Below, one piece after another: positions 55,910 to 64,000 of a stretch of 64,000 bases of DNA. A program made the position numbers and the translations under genes. Under the pieces are notes generated by a model. The model had not been told where the DNA came from, did no database searches, and saw only the letters and a list, made by a program, of their open reading frames with translations. The stretch comes from CBDBND01 sp965262665. Lineage in GTDB: Bacteria; Pseudomonadota; Alphaproteobacteria; Rhodospirillales; Rhodospirillaceae. The stretch is from contig CBDHFR010000002.1 in the NCBI GenBank assembly GCA_965262665.1, positions 744,001 to 808,000 of the forward strand, read 5' to 3'. Every line of letters begins with the position of its first letter. The first letter of the stretch is position 1.

Positions 55910-58228
55910 ATGAACGTGCCCATCAAGCTCTCCCGCCGCGGTCTCATCGTTTCCGGCCTTGCCGCCGGTGGCGGTTTGGCGGTCGCCTATGGCCTGGAAA
56001 GCCTTAAGGATGGCGATTCTCGGCCTAAATTCGCCGCGTCAACGCCAGAGTCCTTCGTTCTCCATGCCTATGTGAAGATCCGTCCCGACGGCGCCATCTC
56101 CGTGGCCGTGCCCCAGGCGGAACTGGGGCAAGGGGTGACCACCGCTATTCCCATGCTGGCGGCGGAGGAACTGGATGCCGACTGGAACGACGTGTCCTAC
56201 GAGCTCGCTCCGTTGGACAAGGATTACGGCTCCTACGCCATCGCTGAGGCGGTTCCCATCATCTTCATGGAACCTGGCACGACTGCGGACCTCACCCGGT
56301 CAGCACTGTACAAAATCACGCCGCTGATTGGCATGACCATGACCGGCGGGTCCAGCACCATCCTCGGCAACTACACCTATGTGCGCACCGCCGGCGCGGC
56401 TGCGCGGCAGATGCTGCTGCAGGCCGCAGCGGAGCGCCTCGATGTTCCGATGAGCGAACTGCGCACGGAAAAGAGCCGTGTCATCCACGATGGCTCCGGA
56501 ACCACGCTCACCTACGGCGAATTGGCCGAAGCCGCCGCCACTTTCGAGCCGCGCGAGGGCGAACTGTGGAAAGAGGACAAGGACTTCACCATCCTCGGTC
56601 AGCCCCTGACCCGGCTCGATACGCCGGAGAAGGTCGACGGCTCCGCCACCTTTGGCATCGATGTTTCACTCCCCGGCATGAAGCTGGCGGCCATCCGCCA
56701 CTGCCCGGTGTTTGGCGGCACAGTGAAATCCTATGACGCGGATACGGCCATGGCCCGCCAAGGCGTCATCGCTGTGGTGCCGGTCCAAGACAACGCCATC
56801 GCCGTCGTTGCCGATAACACCTGGACCGCCCAGCAGGCGCTAAACGACATGGCTGTGGAATGGGACTACCCCGAAGGCGAGCGCTTCAGCACCGGTAAGG
56901 CGCTGAAAGAATACGCTGCCCTGTTTGACGATCCGGCGGCCAACGTGCTCACCGAAGACGAAACCTTTGCCGCGGTGTGGGAAGAGTCAGCGCAAACCGT
57001 CGAGGCGGTGTACGAAACGCCCTACCTTGCCCATGTGTGCATGGAGCCCATGGGAGCGACGGCACTCTATGAGGCGTCCACCACCGGCAATCCGGAAGAC
57101 GCCCGCATCACCGTGTGGTCGCCGAGCCAGTCCATGAGCCAGACGGCCACCCAAGCGCAGCGCATCACTGGGGTGAAGAAGGAGAACGTAAACGTCCACG
57201 CGACCCTCATGGGCGGTGGCTTTGGCCGCCGTGCCGACATGGACTTCATCCGCCAGGTCTCATCCATCGCCATGGCCATGCCAGGCACGCCGATCAAACT
57301 GCAATGGTCGCGCGAAGAAGATGTGCAGCAGGACACCTATCGTCCGGCCACGGCCGCCCGTTTCCGCGCCAAGCTGGATGAAAACGGCACCATGACCGCG
57401 CTCGATTTCGTTATCGTCGGCAAGCCGGTGAGCGATGACTTTAGCACTCGCAACGGCAGCTTCTCGCCCTTTGGGCCGGAAAGCGATCCGAGCATGGTCA
57501 GCCCCATGAGCAACTCGCACTACGACTTTCCGCCCGTGCGTTTGGCGCTTAATGCGCAGAGCAATCCGGTGCCCAATGGTAATTGGCGCAGCGTGTCCAT
57601 GTCCCACAACGGCTTCTATCAGGAAGCCTTCTTGAACGAAGTCGCCGAAGCAGCGGGCAAAGACCCGATCGCTTTCCGCCGTGCGCTGGTGCAGGACAAG
57701 CCCGAGTTCGTCGCCGTGTTGGACAAACTGGAAGAAGCCAGTGGCTGGACTGAACCCTTGCAGCCCGGGCCGGAAGGATCGCGCCGTGGAAGGGGTGTGG
57801 CCTTCCTTGAAGCGTTTGCCTCCATCATCGGGCAAGTCATCGAGGTGACCGTCACCGGCAATGGGGATCTTAAAGTCGATCGTGTGGTTGCCGTGGTTGA
57901 TCCGCACACAATCGTGAACCCGAGCATCGTCGAAGCGCAGATCGAAAGCTCGGTGATCGATGGCCTCTCCGCGGCCCTGTTCGGCCAGATCGACGTGGAA
58001 GACGGCGCCGTGGTGCAAAGCAACTTCGACGGCTACCGCTTGATGACCTTGGCGGAAGCCCCGCCGGTGATCGAGACAGTGATCATGCCACAGGGCGGCC
58101 ATCCCGGCGGCATGGGTGAGGTCGGCCTGCCCGGTGTCGCGCCGGCTTTGACGGCGGCGATTTACGACGCCACCGGCCAGCGCATCCGCAAACTGCCGAT
58201 CGCGGTTTCGGGCCAAGTCTCCGTTTAA
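55910..58228 (+). CDS. Molybdenum hydroxylase large subunit (isoquinoline 1-oxidoreductase beta-like)
   Basis: 772 residues from ATG 55910. Twin-arginine signal SRRGLIVSGLAAGGGLAVAY suggests folded export to the periplasm. The xanthine-oxidase-type fold shows AELGQGVTTAIPMLAAEELD, GQPLTRLDTPEKVDGSATFG, LMGGGFGRRADMDFIRQV, NGNWRSVSMSHNGFYQEAFL and GGMGEVGLPGVAPALTAAIY, residues that hold the molybdopterin-cytosine dinucleotide cofactor. Such enzymes hydroxylate N-heterocycles or oxidise aldehydes. The usual partner, a 2Fe-2S small subunit, is not in the window. Intact; followed by a convergent hydrolase. Confidence 0.9.
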   Translation: MNVPIKLSRRGLIVSGLAAGGGLAVAYGLESLKDGDSRPKFAASTPESFVLHAYVKIRPDGAISVAVPQAELGQGVTTAIPMLAAEELDADWNDVSYELAPLDKDYGSYAIAEAVPIIFMEPGTTADLTRSALYKITPLIGMTMTGGSSTILGNYTYVRTAGAAARQMLLQAAAERLDVPMSELRTEKSRVIHDGSGTTLTYGELAEAAATFEPREGELWKEDKDFTILGQPLTRLDTPEKVDGSATFGIDVSLPGMKLAAIRHCPVFGGTVKSYDADTAMARQGVIAVVPVQDNAIAVVADNTWTAQQALNDMAVEWDYPEGERFSTGKALKEYAALFDDPAANVLTEDETFAAVWEESAQTVEAVYETPYLAHVCMEPMGATALYEASTTGNPEDARITVWSPSQSMSQTATQAQRITGVKKENVNVHATLMGGGFGRRADMDFIRQVSSIAMAMPGTPIKLQWSREEDVQQDTYRPATAARFRAKLDENGTMTALDFVIVGKPVSDDFSTRNGSFSPFGPESDPSMVSPMSNSHYDFPPVRLALNAQSNPVPNGNWRSVSMSHNGFYQEAFLNEVAEAAGKDPIAFRRALVQDKPEFVAVLDKLEEASGWTEPLQPGPEGSRRGRGVAFLEAFASIIGQVIEVTVTGNGDLKVDRVVAVVDPHTIVNPSIVEAQIESSVIDGLSAALFGQIDVEDGAVVQSNFDGYRLMTLAEAPPVIETVIMPQGGHPGGMGEVGLPGVAPALTAAIYDATGQRIRKLPIAVSGQVSV

Positions 58229-58253
58229 GAGGTTTCGGTTTAGGGGATTAGCT

Positions 58254-59067
58254 TTAGGGGTGTCCCTCAACCCACTCATGAAGAGAGGCACGGTGCCGTC
58301 CGGGTCTTCGATTAGCATGTAGGTGCCGCCGAGGCCGTCCATCACCTTGAGTTCCATCTGCGGGCAGAGTTCCTTGAAGGCGTCTAACCCGGCGCGGATC
58401 TTGGGATGGTCGGCGCCGTTCTCGCCGGAACTGCCCATCAGCATGAGCACGGGCATTTTGAGGGTCTTGACCTCTTTGGTGAGGTCGGCGGCGTAGATGG
58501 CGTCAATGATGGGCTGCAGGTCGTCCACATCGAAGTTGCGGGCGAAGGCGGCCGCTTCGAACTGGGCGATGCCGTCGCCGATGGGGCCGTACATGTTTTG
58601 CTCGCCGCAACCGATCCATTGGGTGGATTTGGCCAGGGCCACATAGCCGAAGTCGCGCACCAAATTGACGTAAGTGGACGACTTCTTGCGCGAGGCCTCG
58701 GTGTAGACGAACGCGGGGAAGGTGATGAGGCTTTTCACCCGGTCGGGAAAGCGCGCCGCCATGGCGATGGAGATGGTCGCGCCGGTGGATGTGCCCCATA
58801 CATGCACTTTGTCCAAGCCCAGGTGGTCGAGCACCAGCAACATGTCGTCGACCATGCGGTCGAGGGTGAGTGGTTCGGTGAGCTCGCGGGTGGAGTGGCC
58901 GCAGCCGCGGTAGTTCCAATCGATCATCTGGATTTTGTCCGCCAACAGCGGGCGGACGGCGTGGAACTGATCGTGGATCAGCCCCCAGCCGCCGGTGAGC
59001 ACAACCGGCTCGCCTTCGCCGGTGACCTCGTACCAGATCTGTGTGCCGTTATCGTCCACATGCGGCA
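58254..59067 (-). pseudogene. Alpha/beta hydrolase with C-terminal frameshift
   Basis: From ATG 59067: MPHVDDNGTQIWYEVTGEGE, oxyanion region VVLTGGWGLIHDQFHAVRPL, a nucleophile elbow GTSTGATIS (Ser or Thr in place of the usual G-x-S-x-G, reading WGTSTGATI), and MPVLMLMGSSGENGADH. The family end HEWVEGHP-stop lies in a second frame ending at 58254. An indel around CTCTTCATG (about 58280) pushes the main frame past it, giving a 600-residue run-on antisense to the molybdenum hydroxylase gene. The hydrolase core is present, so partial activity is possible. Substrate unknown. Confidence 0.7.
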
Positions 59068-59180
59068 TGGCGCGTCTCCCGAAGTCTTTTTGATTTCTTA
59101 TAGGCCAAGGACTGTAGGGGAACGACGGCAGAATGAATTTGCGTGCCGGACCGGTGTTCACGTCGCGGTTAAGAGAGTGA

Positions 59181-59839
59181 CTAAGCGGTTCGTTCTGGGT
59201 CGTTGCGCCAAGCGAAATATGAAACCACAACTCCAACCAGAAAGCTCGCTAACGCGCCGCCAAGAAGGACAACGGTGACCTCATAGCGGGAGAAGAATGG
59301 ACTCATTACCAACCCTACCGCACGGGTGAGCGCAAATCCCCACCCGCGAATGCGGCTTGCCATGGTCCAGGCATGTTCGCTTTCTAACGCCCAAGGGATG
59401 GGGAAACTGCTGACCAATTCGAACGCGACTTGGACATGTAGTTACCGACCACGATGAAAACGAATGAGACCAGGACTGGAACGACCTTTTCCGAGGCCGG
59501 AATTCCCGTGACGGCGCCATACAAGACTAGGAAATGAGTGATCGCAAAGACGGTGGAACAGCCAATCCAGCCTGCAAGCCAAAGTGACGCACTTTTTTTC
59601 AGATTCTTTTTACGAGGTTCGATAAATGGCAAGACGGCAAATAAGATGATTACGCATGCAATAATAGCGGGCATCAAAAACAGGGCCCCCAGCTTCCCCG
59701 CATGCTGATTTACATCCCATACACGGTTCCAAAGGACGGTAATCGCCGCATCTCCAGGAATCTGAAACCAAGCGACCGCACTCGCTAGTAACGTCAACAA
59801 CAGCAGCAGGCCGCTCCATTTCAAGCCAGTCTTAATCAT
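59181..59839 (-). pseudogene. sdpI: SdpI-family membrane protein, frameshifted
   Basis: Starts ATG 59839. Five or six hydrophobic segments (GLLLLLTLLASAVAWF, LGALFLMPAIIACVIILFAV, VVPVLVSFVFIVVGNYMSKS). A one-base deletion near 59410 shifts the frame; the family sequence FPIPWALESEHAWTMASRI and a last helix continue to 59181. In Bacillus SdpI gives immunity to the SdpC toxin and senses it; Gram-negative homologues are less understood. Its start overlaps the stop of the ArsR-type gene, so the two are one operon. Confidence 0.82.
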
Positions 59840-60156
59840 GTGGCTGCTCCTTTTTTTTTGGCTCCTGATTCAGGCAAATCTGCAAGAGCGCTTTCGTCAC
59901 CAATCTTCAATAAGCCCATCAAACCTGACAGTGCATCTTCCGCCACCGATAGATTGATCCTGTAAATCATGCTGGTGCCGTTGCGCTCGGTCGACACAAG
60001 TCCCACGTCGCGCAGCACCTGGAAATGACCCGAGAGCGTGGGTTTGGAAAAATCAAAATGTTCAGCCAATTCGCCGGCAGACATGGCCCGTTCCCGCAAT
60101 AGCGCCAGAATCTGCCGCCGCGCCGGATGGGCCATTGCCTGATAGACGTCGGTCAT
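59836..60156 (-). CDS. ArsR/SdpR-type autorepressor
   Basis: 106 residues from ATG 60156. Winged helix with MAHPARRQILALLRERAMSA, AGELAEHFDFSKPTLSGHFQ and LVSTERNGTSMIYRINLS. Lacks metal-binding cysteines, so it is of the SdpR type rather than a metal sensor. In Bacillus SdpR represses sdpRI and is sequestered at the membrane by toxin-bound SdpI. With sdpI frameshifted, that release route would be lost. Overlaps sdpI by four bases; a palindromic operator lies just upstream. Confidence 0.9.
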   Translation of the reverse strand: MTDVYQAMAHPARRQILALLRERAMSAGELAEHFDFSKPTLSGHFQVLRDVGLVSTERNGTSMIYRINLSVAEDALSGLMGLLKIGDESALADLPESGAKKKGAAT

Positions 60157-60162
60157 GGACCT

Positions 60163-60184
60163 TATTTAAGGAAATGCCTAAATA
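60163..60184. promoter_or_regulatory. Operator candidate for the SdpR-type gene
   Basis: TATTTAAGG-AAATG-CCTAAATA, an inverted repeat with one extra A, seven bases upstream of the ArsR-type start. Position and AT-rich arms fit ArsR-family autoregulation. Confidence 0.5.
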
Positions 60185-60367
60185 GAGTCAAGGCCTTGCT
60201 TTGTAATGATTTTTTACCATTGCTGAGGCGACAGCGAGACCTAACACTCTGATTAAAAGCAACAATGTGTTCGCAGTCATCATTGAAACAGGGGTGGCAG
60301 GTACGTTCGACCCATCCAGTTTTTTCCGCCACACTGATCGTCAAAACCAAACGCGGGGAGGGACGCC

Positions 60368-61987
60368 ATGACCAGCCACACACACCACACCCACAGTGCG
60401 GATTTTTCGGGGCGGGAGGGTGCCTGTTTTATCTGCGCGGCGGCGGACGGTCATGAACCGCAACCACCCTCAGCCTCGCGGCGCAGCTTCATGCAAGCGG
60501 CCGCATTGTCTGCGGTGGCTCCGATCGCAAAAGCCAAGGCCCAGGCTCAGACAAGTTCCGTGGGCCTGCCGTTCGGGCCCGAGGACGACTTTGTCGTCGA
60601 CGCGGGCTGGGTTTTGATTGAAACAAACGGAGAGTTAGACCTCCTGCGCGACGGGCATGTGCTGGTGCGCCGTGGTGTGATCGAGGCGGTGCAAGCCGAG
60701 CCGTTTACTGAGAACGTGCCGCACTTGACGCTGCCCTATGATCTGCTCATGCCGGGATTCATTTCCGGTCACACCCACTGCTGTTCGGCGACGCCGACGC
60801 GCGGCATCATCGAAGGGCCGCGCTCCTATCAGCGGCCGCTGGAAATCGTCGAGATGCTGTCCGATGACGAGATCGATGCCCTGACGGCTTTGAATCTCGC
60901 CGAGCTGTTGCGCTCTGGCTGCACCACTCATGTGGAGATGGCGCTCACTTTGCGCCAGGCGGAAAGCTATGTGCGCTTGGCTGAGCGCTGGGGTGTGCGC
61001 GGTTATCCGGGGTCGATGATTCCTAACACCGAACGTTTGTTCGCGATCTGGTTCCGTCCCAACGACCAAGTGTTGTTCGATGCAGAAGAGGAGACACTCA
61101 AAGAAATCGCCGACAACCTGGTCTTCGGCAAAAAGCACATGGGCAAGGGCGACGGGCGTATCCTCACCATGATGGCGCCCCACGCCTGTGACACCCATAC
61201 ACCGGCGACCATGCAAGCTATGGCCGATGCGGCCCGGGAGCTGGGCACCGGGTTGCACATTCATCTATCGCAAGGTTCGCGGGAGACCGAGGAGATGCGC
61301 CGCCTATGGGGCATGACTCCGGCCCAGTGGCTGGACAGTTTCGGTTTTTATGACATCGGCCCGGTGTTCGGCGCTCACATGACTGGCCTCGACTGGTCGA
61401 CAGACCCAGAGGTGCTCAACCGCGGTGATGCGGTCTACGCCCACTGTCCCTCCGGCGGTGGGGCAGGCAACGGCACCCAGCCCTATCCGGAAGCCCTGGC
61501 AGCGGGGATGAACGTCAACATCGGCATCGACACCCACTCCAACGATTACCTGGAAGATCTCAAGTTGGCGGTGGTTTATGGCCAGGCACGTTGGTCCTTG
61601 AAGCGACAGCTCGACCCCAACGGCGTGCCGGTGCAGCGACCAACGGTGTGGAACGCGGTCGATGGGGCGACGCGCATTCCGGCGAAAGGTTTGCGCCGCG
61701 ACGACCTCGGTGTCATCAAGCCCGGTGCCAAGGCCGACATGATCTCCATCGATGTGTCAGGGATGCTGGTGGGCTCAGGCGCGCTACCGCCGGAACCACT
61801 CAACAATTTGTTGTATGCCAACGGGCGCATGGTGCGCACGGCCATGACGGAAGGGCGTCTACAAGTGCACGACTTCGCATTCGTTGCCGACGACGAAGCG
61901 GCCGTGCTTCAGGCTGGCGGCGAAGTGGTGGAAAAAATTTGGGTCCAGCTGGCAGACGAAGGCTGGTTTACGGAAACGGCGCGGTAG
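60368..61987 (+). CDS. Exported amidohydrolase (metal-dependent, TRZ/ATZ-like)
   Basis: 539 residues from ATG 60368. After a histidine-rich leader with two cysteines, a twin-arginine signal is present (ASRRSFMQAAALSAVAPIA, residues 37-55), which suggests periplasmic location. Metal-binding H135-x-H137 in PGFISGHTHCCS; later ligands in HIHLSQGSRETEE and GIDTHSNDYLED; composite barrel ends GVIKPGAKADMISIDVSG. Such enzymes hydrolyse C-N or C-Cl bonds of heterocycles. It is followed by a metallo-beta-lactamase-fold gene on the same strand. The leader before the RR motif is unusually long, so the start may be later. Intact. Confidence 0.88.
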   Translation: MTSHTHHTHSADFSGREGACFICAAADGHEPQPPSASRRSFMQAAALSAVAPIAKAKAQAQTSSVGLPFGPEDDFVVDAGWVLIETNGELDLLRDGHVLVRRGVIEAVQAEPFTENVPHLTLPYDLLMPGFISGHTHCCSATPTRGIIEGPRSYQRPLEIVEMLSDDEIDALTALNLAELLRSGCTTHVEMALTLRQAESYVRLAERWGVRGYPGSMIPNTERLFAIWFRPNDQVLFDAEEETLKEIADNLVFGKKHMGKGDGRILTMMAPHACDTHTPATMQAMADAARELGTGLHIHLSQGSRETEEMRRLWGMTPAQWLDSFGFYDIGPVFGAHMTGLDWSTDPEVLNRGDAVYAHCPSGGGAGNGTQPYPEALAAGMNVNIGIDTHSNDYLEDLKLAVVYGQARWSLKRQLDPNGVPVQRPTVWNAVDGATRIPAKGLRRDDLGVIKPGAKADMISIDVSGMLVGSGALPPEPLNNLLYANGRMVRTAMTEGRLQVHDFAFVADDEAAVLQAGGEVVEKIWVQLADEGWFTETAR

Positions 61988-62028
61988 ACTTCCAGGCCAG
62001 CCTTCAGTTCCGAGTTCCGTACCAGCCC

Positions 62029-63063
62029 ATGCCGAAGTTAGACTCTAATCTCACATATCCCCTAACGTCGGCGCCGGGCGAAGCCGAACTCGTTGCCGTG
62101 GCACCTGGCGTGCAGTGCCTGCGTATGCCGCTGCCCTTTGCCCTTGATCACATAAATCTTTGGTTGGTCAGCGACGGTGAGGGCGTCATGCTGGTCGACA
62201 CCGGTTTCGATACGGATCTGACCAGGTCGTTATGGTCGCGCATCGCCGACGACCGCTTCAGCACCGCGTCGCCGACGCGTTTATTCTGTACCCACCATCA
62301 TCCGGATCACATGGGATTGTCGGGTTGGCTCACCAACCGCTTTGACATTCCTCTGTTAGTGTCCGACAGCGAATGGGACGCCCATCACCAATGGTCGCGG
62401 CCGGACGACGAAGATTTTACGACCATGATGCAGACGTATTACCGCTGGTCCGGGGTTGAGGCCGAGCGGGCCGATCAAGATATCAAGCAACGAAAACGGG
62501 TGCGCATCCGAAAGCGAACGGATCCGAGGGACTATGAAACCGTCAAGGCTGGCGAGCGGCTGCTGACCTCATCGGGTTCATGGCGTCTGATCTGCGGGCG
62601 CGGATATGCGCCGGAACTGCTCGCCCCGTACAATGACGACCTTAACGTGCTCATTGCGGGCGATCAGATACTGCCGGGGATTTCGCCGAACATCGGCGTT
62701 TATCCGTTCGATGTCATGGCCAATCCGCTGCAACTGTACCTCGACAGTCTAGAGGAGTTTCGCACCTTGCCCGACGACACTCTGGTCCTGCCGTCTCACA
62801 ACTTGCCGTTCTATGGCTTGCATATCCGCATTGATTCATTGATCAGCCACCATGAATTGCGCCTAGATGCCACGGCAGAAGCCTGTCGCGTGCCGGCAAC
62901 AGCCGCCGCGGTCGCTGCCAAGCTTTTCCCCAAGGCGACCGGCGATCACCACCACTTCTTTGCCCTGGGGGAATCGCTCGCGCACCTCAATATGCTGGTG
63001 GCGGACGGCATCCTTAGTCGTGACGTTGAGTCAACAGGCCAAGCTCTGTTTCATGCCGCGTGA
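62029..63063 (+). CDS. MBL-fold metallohydrolase with altered metal ligand
   Basis: 344 residues from ATG 62029. Metal site HHHPDHMG (residues 89-96), LVDTGFDTDL before it, and IAGDQILPGISPN after. In close relatives the sequence before the GDQ motif is G-x-G-H-(A/S)-P-E; here it reads GRGYAPE, with Tyr193 in place of the third metal-ligand histidine (CAT to TAT would do it). The fold therefore looks complete, but metal binding is probably weakened. Family members hydrolyse thioesters, lactones or similar bonds. Follows the amidohydrolase gene by 41 bases. Confidence 0.85.
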   Translation: MPKLDSNLTYPLTSAPGEAELVAVAPGVQCLRMPLPFALDHINLWLVSDGEGVMLVDTGFDTDLTRSLWSRIADDRFSTASPTRLFCTHHHPDHMGLSGWLTNRFDIPLLVSDSEWDAHHQWSRPDDEDFTTMMQTYYRWSGVEAERADQDIKQRKRVRIRKRTDPRDYETVKAGERLLTSSGSWRLICGRGYAPELLAPYNDDLNVLIAGDQILPGISPNIGVYPFDVMANPLQLYLDSLEEFRTLPDDTLVLPSHNLPFYGLHIRIDSLISHHELRLDATAEACRVPATAAAVAAKLFPKATGDHHHFFALGESLAHLNMLVADGILSRDVESTGQALFHAA

Positions 63064-63073
63064 CGGTGGTGGT

Positions 63074-63406
63074 TCAGGCTGTTACGACTTCTTTTTCTTT
63101 GAGCAGATCTTCCAGCTCACCGCTTTCGGCCATTTCGCGCACGATGTCGCAGCCGCCGACGAACTCGCCCTTCACATAAAGCTGAGGCACGGTCGGCCAG
63201 TTGCTGAAATCCTTGATGCCTTGGCGCAGCTCGTCGCTTTCCAGCACGTTGACGCCTTTGAACTTCACCCCAAGCTGGCTGAGGATTTGCACCACGGCGG
63301 CGGAAAACCCGCACTGAGGAAACATGGGGGTGCCTTTCATGAACAGGGTGACGTCGTTGGCGTCCACGTTGGCCTGGATTTGGGATAGGGCGGGGTTGTC
63401 GGTCAT
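63074..63406 (-). CDS. grxD: Monothiol glutaredoxin, CGFS type
   Basis: 110 residues from ATG 63406, chosen as the family start (MTDNPALSQIQANVDANDV); an earlier TTG is less likely. Active site C32-G-F-S in GTPMFPQCGFSAAVVQIL, glutathione site WPTVPQLYVKGEFVGGCDIV. CGFS glutaredoxins bind and pass on 2Fe-2S clusters with glutathione as ligand. Intact. Confidence 0.95.
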   Translation of the reverse strand: MTDNPALSQIQANVDANDVTLFMKGTPMFPQCGFSAAVVQILSQLGVKFKGVNVLESDELRQGIKDFSNWPTVPQLYVKGEFVGGCDIVREMAESGELEDLLKEKEVVTA

Positions 63407-63570
63407 GGATAAGGCTCCGGTTATCAGTCTGAGCCCTATATGGACCAACTGCGAGTGGTTTTCAACGGCAGCCAGGAGACGAAAGTCCAAACTCAACGTC
63501 TGTTTTCATGTTGGCCCGGCACCTTTAAGGTTGATCTTGATGGTTCCCAACACTGCTTAGGAGGTTGGCC

Positions 63571-64000
63571 ATGACCCGGCTCTTGACGCTTCTTTACGGC
63601 ACCGTGTGTTACCTCATCTTTTTCATCACCTTCCTCTACCTCATCGGCTTCACCGGCAATCTCGTCGTGCCCAAATCGATCGACATGGGCGGTGAAGGCC
63701 TTGCCGGTCCGGCTCTGCTCATCAACATCGGGCTGATCGCGCTGTTCGGCATTCAGCACACGGTGATGGCGCGCCAGGGATTCAAGAGCTGGTGGACCAA
63801 AATTGTTCCGCGTCCGATCGAGCGCAGCACCTATGTGCTGTTCACCAGCCTCATTCTTATTCTGATGTACGTTGAATGGCGACCGATGACCGGCGTGATA
63901 TGGAACGTCGAAAACGAAATTGGCGCCGGTCTTCTTTGGGCCGGTTTTGCTGTTGGTTGGCTGCTCGTGTTGGCATCGACTTTTATGATCAGTCACTTTG
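63571..64000 (+). CDS. mddA: MddA-like methyltransferase (ICMT/NnrU superfamily), cut by the window
   Basis: ATG 63571 after AGGAGG; 143 residues visible and open to the window end. Membrane protein with helices YGTVCYLIFFITFLYLIGFT, LLINIGLIALFGIQHTVMAR, YVLFTSLILILMYVEW and LLWAGFAVGWLLVLASTFMI. GIQHTVMARQGFKSWWTKIV and PRPIERSTYVL match methanethiol S-methyltransferase (MddA), which turns methanethiol into dimethyl sulfide; related NnrU-type proteins act in other pathways, so the assignment is probable rather than certain. Confidence 0.65.
   Translation, partial: MTRLLTLLYGTVCYLIFFITFLYLIGFTGNLVVPKSIDMGGEGLAGPALLINIGLIALFGIQHTVMARQGFKSWWTKIVPRPIERSTYVLFTSLILILMYVEWRPMTGVIWNVENEIGAGLLWAGFAVGWLLVLASTFMISHF

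Overview
The window looks like chromosome from an alphaproteobacterium, probably of the Rhodospirillales or a related order. The reasons are a methionine synthase split into two overlapping genes, adjacent glmU-glmS, a class II DAHP synthase next to nadE, gltX and trmJ, an Atm1-type exporter, a PomAB-type flagellar stator and a CGFS glutaredoxin. This is inferred from gene content; no rRNA lies in the window.

Two things happen at once. Housekeeping genes are intact: metH (two genes), glmU, glmS, gor, aroG, nadE, gltX, trmJ, rpsD, grxD. The accessory genes between them are heavily damaged. I count about twelve broken genes and about fourteen insertion sequences or fragments (three IS630 lineages, IS1595, two ISAs1 copies, IS256 remnants, IS481, IS3, IS5). 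Lesions include clean IS insertions, in-frame stop codons, one-base indels, a 23-bp tandem duplication and a deletion that joins two genes. Intact core plus decaying periphery suggests recent relaxation of selection, as in a new host association or a bottlenecked lineage.

Layout. 1-7.8 kb: broken acyl-CoA dehydrogenase, IS-split serine hydrolase, broken NAD(P)-binding and small exported genes, a CpcT-like protein, an intact NmrA-like protein and a membrane protein with an early stop. 7.8-9.7 kb: thiolase, tRNA-Asp, VanZ-like protein. 9.8-13.6 kb: PAS histidine kinase split by an IS1595 element carrying two passenger genes. 13.6-17.3 kb: metH pair. 17.5-21 kb: AhpD-like protein, dead gabD, ISAs1. 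21-25.6 kb: an unusual EF-hand and tandem-repeat protein, Atm1-like exporter, Lrp regulator. 25.7-28.2 kb: deleted IS630 copy, a membrane-protein gene framed by a perfect 24-bp inverted repeat, and an S24-type repressor. 28.4-31.6 kb: decayed coiled-coil gene joined to a truncated DUF1801 gene, then a CMD-TlpA pair. 31.8-36.5 kb: a collapsed genomic island in tRNA-Val, bounded by 65-bp direct repeats, with its integrase split by IS5 and the rest filled by IS debris.

36.7-39.9 kb: glmU-glmS (UDP-GlcNAc supply). 40-44 kb: dead IS630, motA destroyed by nested ISs, intact motB. 44-55.2 kb: gor, IS630, DUF1838, aroG, nadE, gltX, trmJ, ISAs1 and rpsD. 55.3-64 kb: decayed Rap1a/Tai-like gene, molybdenum hydroxylase large subunit, frameshifted alpha/beta hydrolase, SdpR-SdpI pair (sdpI frameshifted), Tat-exported amidohydrolase, MBL-fold protein with a lost metal ligand, grxD and an MddA-like methyltransferase cut by the window end.
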